A stretch of DNA of 64,000 bases, taken from the NCBI RefSeq assembly GCF_016820495.1, contig NZ_JADHDU010000006.1:88633-152632 (forward strand), in the 5' to 3' direction. Position numbers and translations under genes: made by a program. The notes beneath the pieces are model-generated. The model ran no database searches, was not told the origin of the DNA, and was given only the letters and a program-made list of their open reading frames with translations. This document shows positions 60,214 through 64,000 of this stretch, piece by piece. How positions within the stretch are numbered: the stretch's first letter is position 1; every line of letters starts with the position of its first letter. The stretch comes from Planococcus beigongshangi. Its GTDB lineage: Bacteria; Bacillota; Bacilli; Bacillales_A; Planococcaceae.

Positions 60214-60256
60214 CGGATGCCGCATGCTTATTTTTGCATGGGGCTTCGCCTTTTTT
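60210..60256 (+). terminator. Riboswitch expression-platform terminator
   Basis: AAGGCG pairs with CGCCTT and GCCGCATGC with GCATGGGGC inside, followed by six T. Its left arm overlaps the 3' strand of P1, so ligand binding would control it. Confidence 0.8.
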
Positions 60257-60266
60257 GATGTAGAGC

Positions 60267-60300
60267 AAAAGAACGCGAGGAGCTTTTTCGCGTTCTTTTA
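60267..60300 (+). terminator. Second hairpin terminator before guaA
   Basis: AAAAGAACGCGA pairs with TCGCGTTCTTTT around GGAGCTTTT, followed by a T-rich tract. It lies directly behind the riboswitch terminator, 42 nt before the guaA start. Confidence 0.65.
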
Positions 60301-60341
60301 TTATTTTGGCGCTTTGAAATCGATCAGAAGAGGTGAAGGTT

Positions 60342-61895
60342 TTGCCAGTCAGTCCAATGTTGAAAGAGCAAAGTAAAATCGTCGTTTTAGATTTCGGCAG
60401 TCAGTACAACCAATTGATCACACGTCGCATCCGTGAACTTGGTATCTACAGTGAGCTCCATCCACACACGGTCACAGCCGAAGAAATCAAAGAAATGAAC
60501 GCGACAGGAATCATTTTCTCCGGTGGACCGAATTCGGTCTACGATAAAAACGCATTCTCAATCGATGATGCGATATTCGAAATGGGTCTCCCGATTTTAG
60601 GGATTTGTTATGGTATGCAATTGATGGCGCTGCATTTGAAAGGCGACGTCAAGAAAGCGCAAAACCGTGAATACGGTAAAGCGGAATTGACATTGATAAA
60701 AGAAAGCAAGCTGTTTGCCGGAATGCCGGATGAGCAGATTGTCTGGATGAGCCACGGCGACCTTGTAACAGAAGCGCCTCCTGGATTCGATGTAATCGGA
60801 ACAAGTGCAAGCTGTCCGATCGCTTCGATGGCGGATGAGTCAAGAGGATTCTACGGCGTCCAATTCCATCCGGAAGTCCGCCACTCCATATACGGCACAG
60901 AATTGCTCCGTCAATTCGTTTTCGATATCTGCGGCATGAAAGCCGACTGGTCGATGGAAAATTTCATCGAACTTGAAATTGAAAAGATCCGTGAAGAAGT
61001 CGGCGACAAAAAAGTTCTATGTGCTTTGAGTGGAGGAGTCGACTCGTCAGTCGTAGCTGTTCTGATCCATAAAGCGATCGGTGACCAATTGACATGCATG
61101 TTTGTCGACCACGGCCTGCTCCGTAAAGGGGAAGCGGAAAGTGTCATGAAGACATTCGCTGACGGCTTCAATATGAACGTCATTAAAATTGATGCACGCG
61201 ACCGTTTCATGAAGAAACTTGAAGGCGTTACGGATCCGGAGACAAAACGTAAAATCATCGGCAACGAATTCATTTACGTTTTTGATGATGAAGCATCAAA
61301 ACTCGAAGGAATGGATTTCCTTGCTCAAGGAACGCTTTACACGGATATCATCGAAAGCGGCACAACTACTGCGCAGACGATCAAATCTCACCACAATGTC
61401 GGCGGCCTGCCGGATGACATGCAGTTCAAACTGATCGAACCATTGAATACTTTATTCAAAGACGAAGTTCGTGTCCTTGGCAGTGAACTTGGCATGCCGG
61501 ACGAAATCGTCTGGCGCCAGCCTTTCCCGGGACCTGGTCTCGGAATTCGTATCATGGGAGCGGTGACTGAAGAGAAGCTAGAAATCGTCCGTGAATCTGA
61601 CTGGATCCTTCGTGATGAAATAAGCAAAGCTGGATTAGACCGCGACATCTGGCAATACTTCACCGTGTTGCCTGATATCCGCAGCGTCGGTGTTATGGGA
61701 GATGCACGCACATACGATTATGCAATCGGAATTCGTGCAGTAACGTCTATTGATGGAATGACTTCTGACTGGGCACGTATCCCGTGGGATGTGCTTGAGA
61801 AAATCAGTGTGAGACTCGTCAACGAAGTGGACCACATCAACCGCGTCTTATACGATATTACAAGCAAGCCGCCAGCAACGATCGAATGGGAATAG
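60342..61895 (+). CDS. guaA: GMP synthase (glutamine-hydrolysing)
   Basis: A 517-residue two-domain enzyme making GMP from XMP, ATP and glutamine. The class I glutamine amidotransferase domain has Cys89 in G-I-C-Y-G-M; the ATP pyrophosphatase domain has L-S-G-G-V-D-S-S near 225; the C-terminal dimerisation domain contains R-Q-P-F-P-G-P-G-L near 390 and ends [12 protein letters not shown] is chosen with GAGGTGAAGG upstream at normal spacing; GTG and ATG alternatives fit less well. It is regulated by the guanine riboswitch in its leader. Confidence 0.95.
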   Translation: MPVSPMLKEQSKIVVLDFGSQYNQLITRRIRELGIYSELHPHTVTAEEIKEMNATGIIFSGGPNSVYDKNAFSIDDAIFEMGLPILGICYGMQLMALHLKGDVKKAQNREYGKAELTLIKESKLFAGMPDEQIVWMSHGDLVTEAPPGFDVIGTSASCPIASMADESRGFYGVQFHPEVRHSIYGTELLRQFVFDICGMKADWSMENFIELEIEKIREEVGDKKVLCALSGGVDSSVVAVLIHKAIGDQLTCMFVDHGLLRKGEAESVMKTFADGFNMNVIKIDARDRFMKKLEGVTDPETKRKIIGNEFIYVFDDEASKLEGMDFLAQGTLYTDIIESGTTTAQTIKSHHNVGGLPDDMQFKLIEPLNTLFKDEVRVLGSELGMPDEIVWRQPFPGPGLGIRIMGAVTEEKLEIVRESDWILRDEISKAGLDRDIWQYFTVLPDIRSVGVMGDARTYDYAIGIRAVTSIDGMTSDWARIPWDVLEKISVRLVNEVDHINRVLYDITSKPPATIEWE

Positions 61896-62003
61896 AAATT
61901 AAAGGCATATACGAACTTAAGTTGAATTTTATTCATTAATGTTCGTGATTGGCCTTGTTTCATCTCCGTACGTGTGTTATTCTACAATAGAAATCAAATA
62001 ACG

Positions 62004-62076
62004 CTGTCGTATAATGTCGGGGATATGGCCCGAAAGTTTCTACCGAGTTACCGTAAATGACTCGACTACGATTTAA
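62004..62076 (+). promoter_or_regulatory. Guanine riboswitch of the purine permease
   Basis: Second purine aptamer: P1 TCGTA/TACGA, P2 TCGGG/CCCGA around GATATGG, J2/3 T-T-T-C-T-A-C-C and P3 CGAGT/ACTCG with loop TACCGTAAATG. The specificity position in GACTACG is C (62066), so guanine-type. Confidence 0.93.
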
Positions 62077-62145
62077 GATTGAGCTGCCTTTTAGAAGGAG
62101 CTCGAACTTTTCTGGAATAGTCTTTTCAGAAATATTAAATCGAAG

Positions 62146-62180
62146 GACGCATACGGCATTGGGCTGTATGCGTCTTTTTG
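62146..62180 (+). terminator. Riboswitch expression-platform terminator
   Basis: GACGCATAC pairs with GTATGCGTC (inner GC/GC too) and is followed by five T, 42 nt before the permease start. About 70 nt separate it from the aptamer. Confidence 0.85.
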
Positions 62181-62221
62181 TTTTAATCGCATGCACGGCA
62201 GCACGCGGAGGAAATATGAAA

Positions 62222-63559
62222 ATGAAGAAATTCTTTCAGTTCGAAGAGTTAGGGACAAATTACCGCAGGGAGATCATCGGTGGATTAACGACGTTTTTGG
62301 CTATGGCTTATATTCTGGTAGTCAATCCGCTGACGCTGACGCTCGATTCAGTACCTGATCTTCCGGATTCCATGAGAATGGATTACGGTGCAGTCTTTAT
62401 GGCTACAGCGTTGGCTGCGGCTCTAGGGTCCATATTAATGGGAGTGTTAGCCAAATACCCGATAGCGCTGGCACCGGGTATGGGATTAAACGCATTTTTC
62501 GCCTATACAGTTATCCTGACATACGGAATTCCATGGCAGACTGCATTGACCGGCGTTCTTTTTTCAGGTCTTATCTTTATCGCCCTTACTCTGACCGGTT
62601 TACGGGAAACGATCATAAATGCGATTCCAGCCGAATTAAAATATGCGGTTGGGGCAGGTATCGGCCTTTATATCACATTTATCGGATTACAGAATGCTGA
62701 AATCATCGTAGGCAACCCGGATACGATGGTGGGGCTTGGCGATTTGACAAACCCTTCAACGCTTCTTGCTATTTTCGGTTTAGTGGTTACGGTAATTTTC
62801 ATGGTCCGCGGCTTTAAAGGCGGTATTTTCTTCGGGATCCTGATTGCTGCTGTCGTTGGGATGATCTTTGGTATCGTCAATCTGCCGAGTGCGGTCATCG
62901 ATTTGGATATACCGGATATGGCACCGACATTCGGTGTGGCACTTGAACCGATCTTCAACGATTTCGGATCGTTAATGAATATTCAATTCCTTGTAGTCGT
63001 GCTAACCTTCCTATTCGTTGATTTCTTCGATACAGCTGGAACTTTGGTGGCAGTCGCCAATCAGGCGGGCTTGATGAAAGACAACAAACTGCCAAGAGCC
63101 GGCAAAGCGCTTCTTGCCGATTCGATTGCAACCGTCGGTGGGGCGATTTTCGGGACTTCAACCACCACGTCCTATATCGAATCCACATCCGGGGTTGCTG
63201 CTGGTGCGAAGTCAGGTTTTGCGTCAGTTGTAACAGGTGTCCTGTTCCTGGTAGCGATTCTGTTCTATCCGTTGCTTGAGGTGATTACAAGTGCAGTTAC
63301 AGCGCCGGCATTAATCATAGTCGGTGTACTGATGGTATCGGCGCTTGGTTTGATCGACTGGAACCGGTTTGAAATTGCGGTGCCGGCTTTCCTCACCATC
63401 ATCGCTATGCCACTTGGCTACAGCATCGCAACCGGAATCGCAATCGGATTTATATTCTACCCGATTACAATGATCACAGCAGGCAAGTGGAAACAGGTTC
63501 ATCCGATCATGTACGGACTGTTCGTGATATTCGTATTGTATTTCATCTTCCTTGTCTAA
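62222..63559 (+). CDS. pbuG: NCS2/AzgA-type guanine/hypoxanthine permease
   Basis: A 445-residue membrane protein with about 12-14 helices, similar to B. subtilis PbuG and PbuO. It starts M-K-K-F-F-Q-F-E-E-L-G-T-N-Y-R-R-E, the conserved N-terminus, followed by the family motif A-P-G-M-G-L-N-A-F-F-A near 88, E-L-K-Y-A-V-G-A-G-I-G near 145, F-F-D-T-A-G-T-L near 275, and T-S-T-T-T-S-Y-I-E-S-T-S-G near 318. It imports hypoxanthine or guanine using the proton gradient. An ATG two codons upstream is too close to GGAGG. A guanine riboswitch controls it. Confidence 0.9.
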   Translation: MKKFFQFEELGTNYRREIIGGLTTFLAMAYILVVNPLTLTLDSVPDLPDSMRMDYGAVFMATALAAALGSILMGVLAKYPIALAPGMGLNAFFAYTVILTYGIPWQTALTGVLFSGLIFIALTLTGLRETIINAIPAELKYAVGAGIGLYITFIGLQNAEIIVGNPDTMVGLGDLTNPSTLLAIFGLVVTVIFMVRGFKGGIFFGILIAAVVGMIFGIVNLPSAVIDLDIPDMAPTFGVALEPIFNDFGSLMNIQFLVVVLTFLFVDFFDTAGTLVAVANQAGLMKDNKLPRAGKALLADSIATVGGAIFGTSTTTSYIESTSGVAAGAKSGFASVVTGVLFLVAILFYPLLEVITSAVTAPALIIVGVLMVSALGLIDWNRFEIAVPAFLTIIAMPLGYSIATGIAIGFIFYPITMITAGKWKQVHPIMYGLFVIFVLYFIFLV

Positions 63560-63572
63560 ATTATTCATTGAG

Positions 63573-63603
63573 AAAACCCGCCGAATTTCCGGCGGGTTTT
63601 TCT
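63573..63603 (+). terminator. Intrinsic terminator
   Basis: AAAACCCGCCG/CGGCGGGTTTT stem, loop AATTTC, T-run. Confidence 0.92.
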
Positions 63604-63605
63604 TT

Positions 63606-63794
63606 ATGGATATTTATATAGAAGAAAGCCGAAATTTCCTGGCAATAAAATATGGCGAAGGATCTTCTGGAGATTTTTCTTCAGCAGGTCTGAAAAGAAT
63701 TCAGGCATTTATTTTTGAAGGATCTATAATGGATGAATTGGTTTTGGATTTCAAAAAAATAAATGTCCTATTCAATGGAAGAACCTGTTTCTGA
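63606..63794 (+). CDS. Possible small protein (62 aa)
   Basis: Begins MDIYIEESRNF, ends N-G-R-T-C-F. The composition is protein-like (amphipathic E-L-V-L-D-F-K-K) but there is no ribosome site, the start lies in the terminator T-run, and AT content is higher than in the neighbouring genes. It may be a remnant or chance frame. Confidence 0.25.
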   Translation: MDIYIEESRNFLAIKYGEGSSGDFSSAGLKRIQAFIFEGSIMDELVLDFKKINVLFNGRTCF

Positions 63795-63894
63795 ATTACA
63801 GTAATTTATAACAGCGCCAGAGCTTTGCATGTAAAGGAATATATTCCTTTCAAACTTGTTACGCGAATGTAATGTAATTTGCTGAAAATTCTGT

Positions 63895-63967
63895 TATAAT
63901 GATTTTAGTGACTCTCTATAAATACTTTCATCTTTTTGTTGACTTCTTATTTGTCAGCTGTTATATT
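63895..63967 (+). promoter_or_regulatory. Tandem promoters, possibly of an rRNA operon
   Basis: A TATAAT at 63895 and, 67 nt later, TTGACT-N17-TATATT ending at 63967. The following A-T-A-A-A-G-T-C-G-C is the kind of start region seen after the second promoter of Bacillus rrn operons. The gene lies beyond the window edge. Confidence 0.5.
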
Positions 63968-64000
63968 TATAAAGTCGCCAATGAGCGCGGCAATAAATTT

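Overview
The window looks like a chromosomal segment of a low-to-mid GC Gram-positive bacterium of the Bacilli, most likely Planococcaceae (Planococcus-like). This is inferred from strong AGGAGG-type ribosome binding sites, hairpin-plus-T-run terminators after most transcription units, lipoprotein and LPXTG-type surface proteins, an OhrA/OhrR/Gpx set, a BirA-type bioY control region and guanine riboswitches on guaA and a PbuG-like permease. There was no database search, so the genus is a guess. No prophage, insertion sequence, CRISPR array, tRNA or complete rRNA gene was seen. The last 110 bases look like tandem promoters that may drive an rRNA operon just beyond the window.

Layout. 1-9.2 kb: housekeeping and stress genes on both strands (EamA exporter fragment, BsuPI lipoprotein, class I aldolase, SelO, two 21-nt-period repeat arrays, an SDR, a 3-hydroxyacyl-CoA dehydrogenase, an LtaS-like enzyme, an ICMT-like methyltransferase). 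9.2-23.6 kb: a V4R-STAS protein, VOC proteins, a secreted redoxin/MsrAB repair pair, Nudix, SDR, GNAT, PAP2, PPK2, a 28-aa membrane peptide, YitT, CysK and an amidase. 23.6-26.8 kb: a secreted subtilisin, then an HTH-TPR regulator and, 6 nt after it, a 53-aa secreted propeptide. This looks like an RRNPP-type (PlcR/PapR, NprR/NprX style) peptide-signalling cassette beside a protease and is the most interesting part of the window. 26.8-39.3 kb: RNase H-like protein, ohrA-ohrR-gpx with a likely OhrR operator, a DUF4397 wall protein with a class F-like sortase, a PAS-PAS-GGDEF-EAL protein, a threonine aldolase gene with a frameshift, assorted enzymes and BioY.

39.4-52.1 kb is an alpha-glucoside utilisation cluster: three GH13 alpha-glucosidases of apparently two specificity types, a ROK sugar kinase, an MsmX/MalK-type ATPase, a binding protein, two permeases, a LacI-family regulator with matching operators in front of the binding protein, and convergent phosphoglucose isomerase. 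Together these would import malto- or isomalto-oligosaccharides, hydrolyse them to glucose, phosphorylate it and feed glycolysis. 53.2-55.6 kb holds the NAD salvage pair pncB-nadE, preceded by an unexplained hairpin-rich intergenic region. 55.7-60.1 kb is a translationally coupled MoxR-DUF58-transglutaminase operon. 60.1-63.6 kb is purine metabolism, guaA and a guanine/hypoxanthine permease, each behind its own guanine riboswitch.
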